Source: Planctomycetota bacterium
GTDB lineage: Bacteria > Planctomycetota > UBA1135 > GCA-002686595
Assembly (NCBI GenBank): GCA_016712565.1
Contig: JADJQU010000010.1
Span: 124,001-188,000, forward strand
Length of the DNA stretch: 64,000 bases
Reading direction: 5' to 3'
Numbering within the stretch: the first letter of the stretch is position 1; each line of letters begins with the position of its first letter. Under the pieces are notes generated by a model. That model was not told the origin of the DNA. It saw nothing but the letters and a program-made list of their open reading frames with translations, and made no database searches. The position numbers and the translations under genes are program-made. Shown here piece after piece: positions 35,632 to 43,868 of the stretch.

Positions 35632-35637
35632 ACCCTA
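35632..35637 (-). promoter_or_regulatory. Putative -10 element, leaderless type
   Basis: TAGGGT on the minus strand, 8 bases before the GTG at 35623. It supports that start for the DMT transporter. Confidence 0.45.
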
Positions 35638-35878
35638 CACGGCCCCGACGTGGGGATGCAACGCCGCCGATCCGCGCCGGTCCGGGGGGTCGGAACCCGA
35701 GACCCGGATCGGGGCGTGCCCGGCCCGGGGGAAGGACACGGCCGTTCCTACAAAACGCAATCGCGGCCCGGGCTGAATCCGGGGCCGGCCCGGCCCGGGG
35801 TACGGCACAATGCCGCCGGCCCGGTGCTCCCCGCGGGGAGGGCCGGTGGCCGGTCCCCCGACCCCACTTCGTCCCCCC

Positions 35879-37789
35879 ATGAGACTCCACCGCCACGCCC
35901 CCGCCGCGGCCCTGCTTGCCGTGGTGCTCGGCGTCCCCGCGCTCACTTTCCCGGCCTCCGCCGCCCCGACCCAGTCGCGCTCCCAGGCCCAGCCCGTGGC
36001 CGTGCGCGATGTGCGGCTCGAGGCCCGGGCGGACGCTCCGCGCAAGACCCTGCTGCTGCGGGGCGGCCGCATCGAGGGGGTGCTCGACGCGACGGCGCCC
36101 CTGCCTCCCGCGGTGCGGGTGATCGAGGGCAAGGGCCAACTCGCCCTGCCCACGTTCATCGACGCCTACACCCAGGCCGGCACGACCGCACCCGTGGTCA
36201 AGCCCGACCGGGACGTGCCCGTGAGCACCCGCTCGGACGTGCAGGTGGACATGCGCGAAGCCGGTCGCAAGGGCATCACGCCGGCCTACCGTGCCTCCGA
36301 GACCTTCGACCTGCCCAACGACAAGTCCAAGCCGTTTCGCGAGTCCGGATTCGGCTGGCTGGTGAGCGCTCCCAGCGGCGAGCTCCTGTCGGGTTCCAGC
36401 GTGCTGGCCACCAGCCGCGAGGCCGCGGCCCGGGACCAGATCGTGCAGGGCATCGCCTTCGCCCACGGGGACTTCCGCGCCAGCGGGCCGGGATATCCGG
36501 GCACGCCCATGGGCTTCGTGGCCCAATTGCGCCAGTTCTTCCTCGACGCGGCGCGCCAGCGGGAGCTGGAGCTGCGCTTCAGCCAGGCGAGGCCCGGCCC
36601 GCGGCCGCCCTTCGACGCGGACCTGGCGGCGGCCCGGCCGCTCCTGCTGCACGAGCGCCGCCTCATGTGCGCCGCGGATTCCGACCTGGCCATCGAACGC
36701 TGGCTCCGGCTCGCCGACGAACAGGGCCTCGACATCGGCATCACGGGCGGACGGGCCGCCCACGAGGTCGCGGCGCTGCTCGCCGGGCGCAAGATCCCGG
36801 TGGTTCTGACCCTGGAGTGGGGCGAGGAGCCCAAGGACCCCCGCGAGAAGAAGGACGCCGGCAAGGCCCCGGAAGGGTCGGCGCAAAAGGCCCCGGACAG
36901 CGGCGCGGGAGCTGCCGCGGAAAGCCGGCCCGCGCCGGCCGGGGATCCGCCCCAGGAAAAGCCCGCGGAGCCTGCCGCCCCGGGTGCGAGCGAGAAGCCG
37001 GCCTCGGACGCGCCGGCCGCCGATCCCAAGCAGTGGGAATACGAGGAGCCCCTGGCCGTGCGCGAGGAAAAGCGCCTGGAGTGGGAGAAGGGTCGCGACT
37101 GCGCCATGAAGCTCGCGGCCGCGGGCGTGCCCTTCGCCTTCGGCAGCGCCTCGGCCTCGCCCTCGGAACTGCTCAAGCGCGTGCGCACCCTGGTGGAGAA
37201 GGGCTTGGGGCGCGAGGCTGCCCTGGAGGCCCTGTGCCTGACCCCCGCGCGCTGGCTCGGCCTCGACGGGCGCGTGGGCGCCGTGGCCCCCGGCAAGGAC
37301 GCCACCTTCACCCTCTGGACCGGCGATCCCCTCGATCCCGCCGTCAAGGACGCCCAGGTGGCCTGGATGTTCGTCGACGGCTTCGCCCATGAATTCGAGA
37401 TCAAGCCCAAGCAGGCCCCGGGAGGAAAGCCCAAGGAGGGCCTCTCGGCGGCGGGCCGCTACGAGGTCACCACGGAGGGCCGCCAGGGCAAGCGCACCAG
37501 CCAACTGGTGCTCGAGATGACCGCCGACGGCGACGTCAGCGGCAAGTGGACCTCGAGGAGCCCCCGGGACGACTCCGAGCAGGTCTCCGACGCCAGCGGC
37601 CACCTGTCGGGCACCACGCTCACCCTCGAGGTGAAGTTCAGCTTCGGCGAGCGCGAATTCACCCAGAAGCTCTCCGGAGAGCTCACGGCCGACGCCTGGT
37701 CCGGCGAACTGACGGCGGCACGGCCGGGCGGCGAGTCCACTTCGCCCTTCACGGCGACCCGCAAGCCCCAACAGGAGGAGCTGCGCTGA
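35879..37789 (+). CDS. Secreted amidohydrolase-like protein lacking metal ligands
   Basis: 636 residues. Signal peptide ends at about residue 28 (ALTFPASA). The frame has the outline of an imidazolonepropionase-like amidohydrolase: a small beta domain with KTLLLRGGRIEGVLDA, TFIDAYTQAGTTAP where active enzymes have DxHxH, and the end LDGRVGAVAPGKDATFTLWTGDPLDP. Metal-binding His pairs are absent, so it is probably inactive. A Pro/Ala/Lys-rich insertion is at about 320-385, and the C-terminal 110 residues are a beta module (RYEVTTEGRQGKRTSQLVLEM). The next gene, 14 bases downstream, is the active-looking partner, so this may be a structural subunit or substrate-holding companion. Confidence 0.78.
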   Translation: MRLHRHAPAAALLAVVLGVPALTFPASAAPTQSRSQAQPVAVRDVRLEARADAPRKTLLLRGGRIEGVLDATAPLPPAVRVIEGKGQLALPTFIDAYTQAGTTAPVVKPDRDVPVSTRSDVQVDMREAGRKGITPAYRASETFDLPNDKSKPFRESGFGWLVSAPSGELLSGSSVLATSREAAARDQIVQGIAFAHGDFRASGPGYPGTPMGFVAQLRQFFLDAARQRELELRFSQARPGPRPPFDADLAAARPLLLHERRLMCAADSDLAIERWLRLADEQGLDIGITGGRAAHEVAALLAGRKIPVVLTLEWGEEPKDPREKKDAGKAPEGSAQKAPDSGAGAAAESRPAPAGDPPQEKPAEPAAPGASEKPASDAPAADPKQWEYEEPLAVREEKRLEWEKGRDCAMKLAAAGVPFAFGSASASPSELLKRVRTLVEKGLGREAALEALCLTPARWLGLDGRVGAVAPGKDATFTLWTGDPLDPAVKDAQVAWMFVDGFAHEFEIKPKQAPGGKPKEGLSAAGRYEVTTEGRQGKRTSQLVLEMTADGDVSGKWTSRSPRDDSEQVSDASGHLSGTTLTLEVKFSFGEREFTQKLSGELTADAWSGELTAARPGGESTSPFTATRKPQQEELR

Positions 37790-37803
37790 GCGCAGAGAAG
37801 CCC

Positions 37804-40380
37804 ATGACCACGATCCTGCGCCACTCGCTCCTCGCCCTGACGGCCCTGGCCCTGCTGCGGCTCGGCGCCTCGGCGGGCGACCACCCCATCGAAACCGACG
37901 CCCTGCGCAAGCCGCGCATGCACACCGGCGGCACCTGCGTGATCCGCAACGTGACGATCCACTCCGCCGTGGCTCCGGCCTTCGTGGGCGACGTCTACGT
38001 GCTCAACGGCGACATTTCCGCCGTGGGGCGCACGTTGGACGTGCCCACGGGGGTGATCACCCTGGACGGCACGGGAAAGCACCTCGCCCCCGGCGTGATC
38101 GACAACCACTCCCACATGGCGGTGGACGGAACGGTCAACGAGGGCACGCTCTCGATCACCTGCGACGTGGACATCTCCGACGTGATCGATCCGCGCGACA
38201 CGACGATCTACCGCGCCCTGGCGGGCGGGGTCACCACGGCGCGCATCCTCCACGGCTCGGCCAACGCCATCGGCGGCCGTCACGAGGTGCTCAAGATGAA
38301 ATGGGGCCGCCGGCCCTCGGAGCTCGTCTTCCCCGGGGCCAAGGAGGGCGTGAAGTTCGCCCTGGGCGAGAATCCCAAGCAGTCCAACGGCGGCGGCGGC
38401 ACGCGCTTCCCCGATTCCCGCATGGGCGTCGAGGCCCTGTTCTTCCGCGCCTTCGCGCGGGCCCGCGAGTACGCCGCCGAGTGGCGCGCCTACGAGGAGG
38501 CCCGCGGCCAGGGCCTGGACCCCATGCCGCCGCGACGGGACGTGCGCCTGGACGTGCTGCGCGGAATCCTCGACGGCACCGTGGACGTGCACTCGCACTG
38601 CTACCGCGCCGACGAGATCCTGATGCTGCTGCGGGTCGCCGAGACCTACGGATTCAAGATCAAGACCCTGCAGCACGTGCTCGAGGGCTACAAAGTGGCC
38701 GCGGAAATGGCGGCCGCGGGGGCCGGCGGTTCCACGTTCGGCGACTGGTGGGCCTACAAGATCGAGGCCTACGACGGCATCCCCCAGAACGCCGCGGTCA
38801 TGGAACAGGCGGGCGTGCTCGTGTCCGTGAACTCCGACTCCGAGGAGATGGTGCGCCGCCTGCACGGCGAAGCCGCGAAGTCCGTGCGCTACGGCGGCAT
38901 GGACCCGGTGCACGCCCTGGCCCTGGTGACCCTGAATTCCGCCAAGCAACTGGGCATCGACGGCCGGGTCGGTTCCATCGAGGTGGGCAAGGACGCGGAC
39001 CTGGCGCTCTTCAACGGCGACCCGCTGTCGTCCCTGGCGCGCGTCGAATGGACCATGGTCGACGGCGAGATCGAGTTCGAGCGCCGCGACGCCTTCGAGT
39101 TGGATTCCCGTCCCCCCGAAGTGCGCCAACTCCCCGCTGCTCCGGCCGCGGAGTCGATCTGGAAGGCGGACGGCGGCGAGACCATCGCCCTGGTGGGCGG
39201 CACGGTGCACCCGATCGACGGACCGGACCTGCCGCAGGCCACGCTGCTGCTGCAGGACGGCCGCATCGTGGCCCTGGGTGCCGAGGTGGCCATTCCCGCC
39301 GACGCGCGCGTGATCGACGTCAGCGGCCGCCACCTGTGGCCCGGCCTCGTGGCCCTGAACACGCCCCTGGGCCTGTTCGAAATCGGCTCGGTGCCCGCCA
39401 CGGACGACATGGCGGAGATCGGAGGCCATCAGCCGGACCTGCGCGCCAGCGCCGCCCTCAATGCGGACTCGGCCCACCTGGCGGTCACGCGCTCCAACGG
39501 CGTGACGCGTTCGCAGACCTCGCCCCAGGGCGGCGGGCCGCTGATGGGGCAATCCTGCGTGATCAAGCTCGCCGGCGACACCTGGGAGGAGATGCTCACG
39601 GTCGACCGCGACATGCTCCACATCGCCTTTCCGCGGGCGGCCAACAGCGCCAAGGAAAAGAAGAAGAGCGACGAGGAGAAGGACCTGGAGAAGCAGTTCG
39701 CCGCCGCCCTCGACTATGGGCGCATGGTGGACGAGGCCGCCGCCGGCGGGACCGCGCCGCCGCCCCTGGACCGGCGCCTGGAAGCTCTGGTGCCCTACGC
39801 CCGCGGCCAGCGGAAAGTGGCCCTGCATGCCTCCAACGCGCAGACGATCCTGAACGCCCTGCGCTTCGCCAAGGAGCAGAAGCTCGACGCGGTGCTCTAC
39901 GGCGCGACCGAGGGTTGGAAGGTGGTCGACGCCCTGGCGCGCGAGCAGCGGCCGGTGGTCGTGGGCCCGGTGCTGGCGGTGCCCGGGTCGGCCTACGATC
40001 CCTACGACGCCGCCTTCGCCAACGCCGCGGTGCTGGCGCGGGCCGGCGTGCCCCTGGCGCTGCAGACCGCCGACCGCGAGAACCCCCGCAACCTGGCCTT
40101 CCACGCCGCCATGGCGTCGGCCTTCGGCCTGCCCCGGCAGGAGGCCCTGCGCAGCATCACGCTGGACGCCGCGCGGATCCTGGGCCTGGACCGGGAACTG
40201 GGCAGCCTGACCGTGGGCAAGCGCGGAGACGTGATCGTCACCGCCGGCGACCTTCTGGACATTCGTTCGCCGGTGGAGTTCGTCTTCGTGGACGGCGTGC
40301 AGCAGTCGGTGAAGAACCGCCAAACTGAGCTATACGAACGCTACAAGGCGCGCCTGGAGAAGCTGCGCGCGACCCGCTGA
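37804..40380 (+). CDS. Tandem-domain secreted amidohydrolase
   Basis: 858 residues with a signal peptide (LALTALALLRLGASA). The first half is an amidohydrolase with HSHMAVDG (the HxH pair), VDVHSHCYRADE, and KQLGIDGRVGSIEVGKDADLALFNGDP. The second half, from about residue 460, repeats the fold (TIALVGGTVHPIDGP, RELGSLTVGKRGDVIVTAGD) but reads LWPGLVALNTPLGL where HxH should be, so it is degenerate. Fusion of one active and one dead copy mirrors the inactive neighbour upstream. Similar pairs occur in several phyla as imidazolonepropionase-like exported enzymes; substrate unknown. The following lipoprotein starts 2 bases after the stop, so all three form one operon. Confidence 0.82.
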   Translation: MTTILRHSLLALTALALLRLGASAGDHPIETDALRKPRMHTGGTCVIRNVTIHSAVAPAFVGDVYVLNGDISAVGRTLDVPTGVITLDGTGKHLAPGVIDNHSHMAVDGTVNEGTLSITCDVDISDVIDPRDTTIYRALAGGVTTARILHGSANAIGGRHEVLKMKWGRRPSELVFPGAKEGVKFALGENPKQSNGGGGTRFPDSRMGVEALFFRAFARAREYAAEWRAYEEARGQGLDPMPPRRDVRLDVLRGILDGTVDVHSHCYRADEILMLLRVAETYGFKIKTLQHVLEGYKVAAEMAAAGAGGSTFGDWWAYKIEAYDGIPQNAAVMEQAGVLVSVNSDSEEMVRRLHGEAAKSVRYGGMDPVHALALVTLNSAKQLGIDGRVGSIEVGKDADLALFNGDPLSSLARVEWTMVDGEIEFERRDAFELDSRPPEVRQLPAAPAAESIWKADGGETIALVGGTVHPIDGPDLPQATLLLQDGRIVALGAEVAIPADARVIDVSGRHLWPGLVALNTPLGLFEIGSVPATDDMAEIGGHQPDLRASAALNADSAHLAVTRSNGVTRSQTSPQGGGPLMGQSCVIKLAGDTWEEMLTVDRDMLHIAFPRAANSAKEKKKSDEEKDLEKQFAAALDYGRMVDEAAAGGTAPPPLDRRLEALVPYARGQRKVALHASNAQTILNALRFAKEQKLDAVLYGATEGWKVVDALAREQRPVVVGPVLAVPGSAYDPYDAAFANAAVLARAGVPLALQTADRENPRNLAFHAAMASAFGLPRQEALRSITLDAARILGLDRELGSLTVGKRGDVIVTAGDLLDIRSPVEFVFVDGVQQSVKNRQTELYERYKARLEKLRATR

Positions 40381-40382
40381 CC

Positions 40383-40922
40383 ATGAAAAAACTCGCGTTT
40401 CCCCTGCTCGTCGCCGCGCCGCTGCTCGGCGGTTGCGTGGGCAAGTACTACGACGCCCGTTTCGGTCCCCAGACCACCGAGGCCTTCGCCGCCTCGTCCC
40501 AGGGCGGCCAGGCGCGCTCGATCGTCTCCTTCATCGGCGTGCGCCGGAAGGACCGCGAGAGCGGCGCGCCGCCCCAAGTGGAATTCCGCATGCGCGTGGA
40601 GAACATGGGAACCGTGGCCTGCACGCTGGAGCAGCACTCGCTGCAACTGCTCTCGGGCACCCTGGAGCCCTTCGGGGCGGCCCAGCTCTCCAGCAGCGAC
40701 GCCCCGCTGATCGCGCCGGGCGCCAGCGCCAACTACGAGATCCTGTTCCCGCCCGCCGAGGGCAAGAGCATCGACTCCATCGACCTGCGCTCCCTGAACC
40801 TGCGCTGGGCCATCGCCTTAGACGGCGAGTCGGTCACCAACGGCATGACCTTCGAGCGCGCGGTGCCCGCCTACTACGATTCGCCGCGTCTCAGCCTGGG
40901 CGTGGGCATCTGGGGGCACTGA
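40383..40922 (+). CDS. Small lipoprotein of unknown function
   Basis: 179 residues. MKKLAFPLLVAAPLLGGC is a lipoprotein signal with lipobox LGGC, so the protein should be anchored by Cys18. The mature part is one beta-sandwich-like domain with strands such as VEFRMRVENMGTVACTLE and NYEILFPPAEGKSI, like DUF1425/YcfL- or fibronectin-like lipoproteins. It begins two bases after the tandem amidohydrolase, so it is part of the operon and may attach the pair to the membrane. Function is unknown. Confidence 0.75.
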   Translation: MKKLAFPLLVAAPLLGGCVGKYYDARFGPQTTEAFAASSQGGQARSIVSFIGVRRKDRESGAPPQVEFRMRVENMGTVACTLEQHSLQLLSGTLEPFGAAQLSSSDAPLIAPGASANYEILFPPAEGKSIDSIDLRSLNLRWAIALDGESVTNGMTFERAVPAYYDSPRLSLGVGIWGH

Positions 40923-41111
40923 GCGCGCGTCGCAGAACCAGGCGCGTTTCGTCGCTGCATCGCGGCCGGGTTCGGAGGAGACGCGATGTCCCAGGCCCGG
41001 GTCTGCCGCGAGCCACGGGGCGGCCGGTGGGCGCGCCCGGTTCCAGGATGCGCCCCAGGCCCGCCTTCGAAATCGCCCCGGGGTGCTCGGGCGAGGCTCG
41101 GGCCCCCGTGC

Positions 41112-41117
41112 TACACT
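41112..41117 (+). promoter_or_regulatory. Putative extended -10 element
   Basis: GTGCTACACT: TACACT with TGC before it. It lies 45 bases before the ATG at 41163, whose leader has GAGG close to the start codon. Confidence 0.45.
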
Positions 41118-41162
41118 CTCTCGCCTTTTTCGCCACGGAATGCTCGCCCACGCGAGGTCACC

Positions 41163-42206
41163 ATGCAGTCGACCGACCTGATCAGCCTGCTCGTCATCGC
41201 CCTGGGCAACGCCCAGGTCAGCGGCACCCGCCACCCCCCCATCGATTCCGTGGAGGAGCTGCTCAAGCTCGACATCTCCGGAAAGAAGGAGAAGTACGCG
41301 GCCGTGCGCTTCCTCACCAAGGACTCCCCCGAGGGCAAGCCCCTGGCGGATTGGTTGTTGTCCCTGGAGGGCCTGAAGCAGTTGCGGCTGATCAAGGGCC
41401 AGCTCCAGGCCCCCGAGGGCATGACGCCGGCGATGATCGCCGCCATGTCGGGAGGCTCGCCGATGATGCTGCTGGCCGTCTACGGCGATCACTGCGAGGT
41501 CTTCCAACCGATGATGATCACGCCGCCGCCGGTGGACCTCAAGGTGGACGACCTGCTGGAGTTCCTGATGAACTCCTCCAAGGCGGCGCTGATCCGCGAG
41601 GAACTCGCCAAGCGCTACGCGAACATCCCGCGCACGGCCAACGAGAACGCCTGGCAGGCCCTGCTGCGCAACCTGCCCGAACAGCTGCCGGCGCCGGTGA
41701 TCAACAGCCTGATCGCCGTGCTGGCGCTCCCCGATGTGCCCGAGGAGGACCGCAAGACCTTCGAGGAGCTCTACAAGTCCCGCGCGGTCCCGGTGGTGCC
41801 GCGCTTCGAGTTCACCAACCGCGGACGCGTGGACGGGATCCCGCCCAAGCTGGAGTTGGTGGAGGCCTCGAAGCTCCTGCAGGAGCAGCTCAACAAGGCC
41901 TCGGTGTTCGCGGCCGCCAAGAAGCTCGACCAGTGGTCGACGCACTTCCGCGCCTGCGCCCAGATCGTCTCCAGCGGCCCCCAGCAGACCGACCCGATGC
42001 TCGGCATCTTCGACGAGTGCGGCTGGCCCAAGCCCGCGGTCAATCTGCTGGCGGGCGTGGTGCGTTCGTGGGTCTTCGGCGGCAAGGGCAGCTGGAACGA
42101 CGTCAATCTGAACACCGACAGCGAGTACAACGAGGTTTCCTCGGCGCTCCTGGAGCGCGTGCAGGACAGCATCGTCGCCGCGAGCTGCACCCAGCCCAGG
42201 GGCTAG
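41163..42206 (+). CDS. Hypothetical protein with helical repeats
   Basis: 347 residues, no signal peptide, probably cytosolic. It starts MQSTDLISLLVIALGN and is mainly helical with two Pro/Met-rich turns (GMTPAMIAAMSGGSPMMLLAVYG, PMMITPPPVDLKVDD). A stretch of charged helices follows (ALIREELAKRYANIPRTANE). I do not recognise a family. It stands between two units and has its own promoter-like motif. A GAGGTCACC sequence before the ATG may serve as ribosome binding site. The frame is open upstream to 40986, without coding character. Confidence 0.7.
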   Translation: MQSTDLISLLVIALGNAQVSGTRHPPIDSVEELLKLDISGKKEKYAAVRFLTKDSPEGKPLADWLLSLEGLKQLRLIKGQLQAPEGMTPAMIAAMSGGSPMMLLAVYGDHCEVFQPMMITPPPVDLKVDDLLEFLMNSSKAALIREELAKRYANIPRTANENAWQALLRNLPEQLPAPVINSLIAVLALPDVPEEDRKTFEELYKSRAVPVVPRFEFTNRGRVDGIPPKLELVEASKLLQEQLNKASVFAAAKKLDQWSTHFRACAQIVSSGPQQTDPMLGIFDECGWPKPAVNLLAGVVRSWVFGGKGSWNDVNLNTDSEYNEVSSALLERVQDSIVAASCTQPRG

Positions 42207-42300
42207 GAGCACGACCGGGGACCGGGTGCGCGCCCCGCGCCGGTCCCAGGCCATTCTCGTGCCCGGCGCCACGCGGCAAGGACCTGACCCGCGGCCCTGC

Positions 42301-42306
42301 TACCCT
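42301..42306 (+). promoter_or_regulatory. Putative extended -10 element
   Basis: CTGCTACCCT: TACCCT with TGC before it. It is one base before the ATG at 42308 and ten before the in-frame GTG at 42317. A start site 6-8 bases downstream would leave out the ATG. Confidence 0.4.
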
Positions 42307-42307
42307 G

Positions 42308-43606
42308 ATGGGCCCCGTGTCCACGCAGCCTCGCAACCGCGCCCGCCAGCGCCTCCTGGCGTTGGCGGCGGGCCTCCTCCTGGCTCCCCTGTGCGCCGAG
42401 GGAGCCTACAGGCTTTGGCTTTCGGCCTCGGGAAGGCCCTTCGACCCGGAGGGCGCGGCCCGCTCGGTGGAGACACTCGCCGCCCACGTGCGCGGCACCG
42501 AGTTCGTCCCCGCGGATCCCGCGCAGGTGCGGCCCAACGAGCACGGCATGGCCCTGCACCCCTACGTGGGCTACCAGATCGAGCGCTTCCTCGAGGCCCG
42601 GGACAACGGCCGTGATTATTGGACGAGCCCCGAAGCGGCGGCCGATTACGACGTGCTCGTGCTCGGCGGTTCGGTGGCCGTGGGCCTCATCGGCACCTGG
42701 CGCGAGCAGATGCTGCCGCTGTTGCAGGCCGACCCTCGCTTCAAGGCCCGCAACCTTCGGGTGCACTGGCGCACCTGCGCCGGGCACAAGCAGCCCCAGC
42801 ACGCCAACAATCTGCAGTGGGCGCTCTCGCTGGGGGATCGACCCGACCTCGTGATCCTGCTGGACGGCTTCAACGAGGTGGCGGTGGCGGCCGAGAACGC
42901 CACCTACGGCGTGCACCCGCTCTACCCCATGTGGACGGAAATGCAGGCCGGCCTCTCGGGTCCCGTCGGCGGGGCGGGCGAGTTCGAGCGGATCGGCGAA
43001 ATCGTCGGCCTGCGCAAGGAAGGCCTGTTGTGGGAGCAACGGACGGCCCGACACGGCCTCACGAGCAGCGCGCTGCTCGCGGGTTTCGTCGAACGACGCT
43101 TCAGCTCACTGGCCGGACGCGCGGACCGACTGTTTGCCGAGTTGCGCGACCTGCGCGCGACCGCCTTGAGTGCGCAGCCGTCCTTGATCACGGGCCCGCC
43201 GTTCCCGAACGATCCCGCGCGCATCCAGGCCATGTCCCTCGACTGCTGGAGCGAGGGTTCCCGCAGCATGCACGCGGCCTGTGCGGCCCGCGGGATCCGC
43301 TTCCTGCACGTGCTGCAGCCCGCCGCTCGCGACCCCGGCTCCAAGCCCCTGACGGCCGAGGAGGAAGCGGGTTCGATGGAACCCGCCGTGTGGCGCACTT
43401 CCGTGGAACTGGGCTATCCCAAGTTGCGCGAGGCCGGTGCCCGGCTCGCGGCCCTGGGCATCGACTTCCTCGACGCCTCGGACGTCTTCCGGGACCACCC
43501 CGAGGCGCTCTACAAGGACCACTGCCATTTCACGCCGGAGGGCTACGGGATCCTCGACCGCCGCATCGCGGAGCACCTGCTCGCGGTGCTGCCGAAGGAA
43601 CTCTGA
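42308..43606 (+). CDS. Second SGNH-type hydrolase, membrane-anchored
   Basis: 432 residues from the ATG at 42308, or 429 from the GTG at 42317, which I think is the more likely real start because a promoter-like TACCCT ends at 42306. A signal-anchor (RLLALAAGLLLAPLCAEGAY) is followed by the SGNH blocks LVLGGSVAVG with nucleophile Ser, LLDGFNEVAVA, and DHCHFTPEGYG with Asp and His. The layout resembles the shorter protein at 11740-12759. Both are probably envelope esterases or acyltransferases. The substrate is unknown. Confidence 0.8.
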   Translation: MGPVSTQPRNRARQRLLALAAGLLLAPLCAEGAYRLWLSASGRPFDPEGAARSVETLAAHVRGTEFVPADPAQVRPNEHGMALHPYVGYQIERFLEARDNGRDYWTSPEAAADYDVLVLGGSVAVGLIGTWREQMLPLLQADPRFKARNLRVHWRTCAGHKQPQHANNLQWALSLGDRPDLVILLDGFNEVAVAAENATYGVHPLYPMWTEMQAGLSGPVGGAGEFERIGEIVGLRKEGLLWEQRTARHGLTSSALLAGFVERRFSSLAGRADRLFAELRDLRATALSAQPSLITGPPFPNDPARIQAMSLDCWSEGSRSMHAACAARGIRFLHVLQPAARDPGSKPLTAEEEAGSMEPAVWRTSVELGYPKLREAGARLAALGIDFLDASDVFRDHPEALYKDHCHFTPEGYGILDRRIAEHLLAVLPKEL

Positions 43607-43647
43607 CCCCCGGGCCCGGTGGAAGCGCCGGGCCGCGGACCGAAGGT

Positions 43648-43713
43648 GCCTCCCGCCGCCTCCCGCCGCCGCCTCCCGCCGCCTCCCGCCGCCGCCTCCC
43701 GCCGCTGCCCGCC
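43648..43713. repeat. GC-rich tandem repeat with 10- and 23-base periods
   Basis: Units GCCTCCCGCC occur at 43648, 43658, 43671, 43681 and 43694, with an extra GCC after every second copy, so a 23-base higher unit repeats. A variant unit GCTGCCCGCC follows. It is in the intergenic region after the SGNH gene, and no gene covers it. Confidence 0.85.
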
Positions 43714-43868
43714 GGGGCCGCCGGGGGCACCGGCCTCCCGGGGAGGCCCCGCGGGGTTGAGGGTGCCCCTAAGGCCAGGTGAGCCGACCCCTGCCGATGT
43801 TGCGCGTTTGAGGCACGGCCAACGGGGGGGGATGGGGCCCCCTGGATTGCTTCAGTTCACGCCCGCGG

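Noticed and set aside
34610..37771. 1053-residue minus-strand open frame
   Set aside because: Only the part from 35623 down has membrane helices and family motifs. The upstream part is antisense to the secreted amidohydrolase-like gene.
37459..40323. 954-residue minus-strand open frame
   Set aside because: Antisense shadow of the tandem amidohydrolase; translation is rich in His, Gly and Val without family features.
43648..43713. Replication origin or iteron cluster
   Set aside because: The repeat is pure GC-rich sequence without DnaA boxes or AT-rich part, and no replication gene is nearby.
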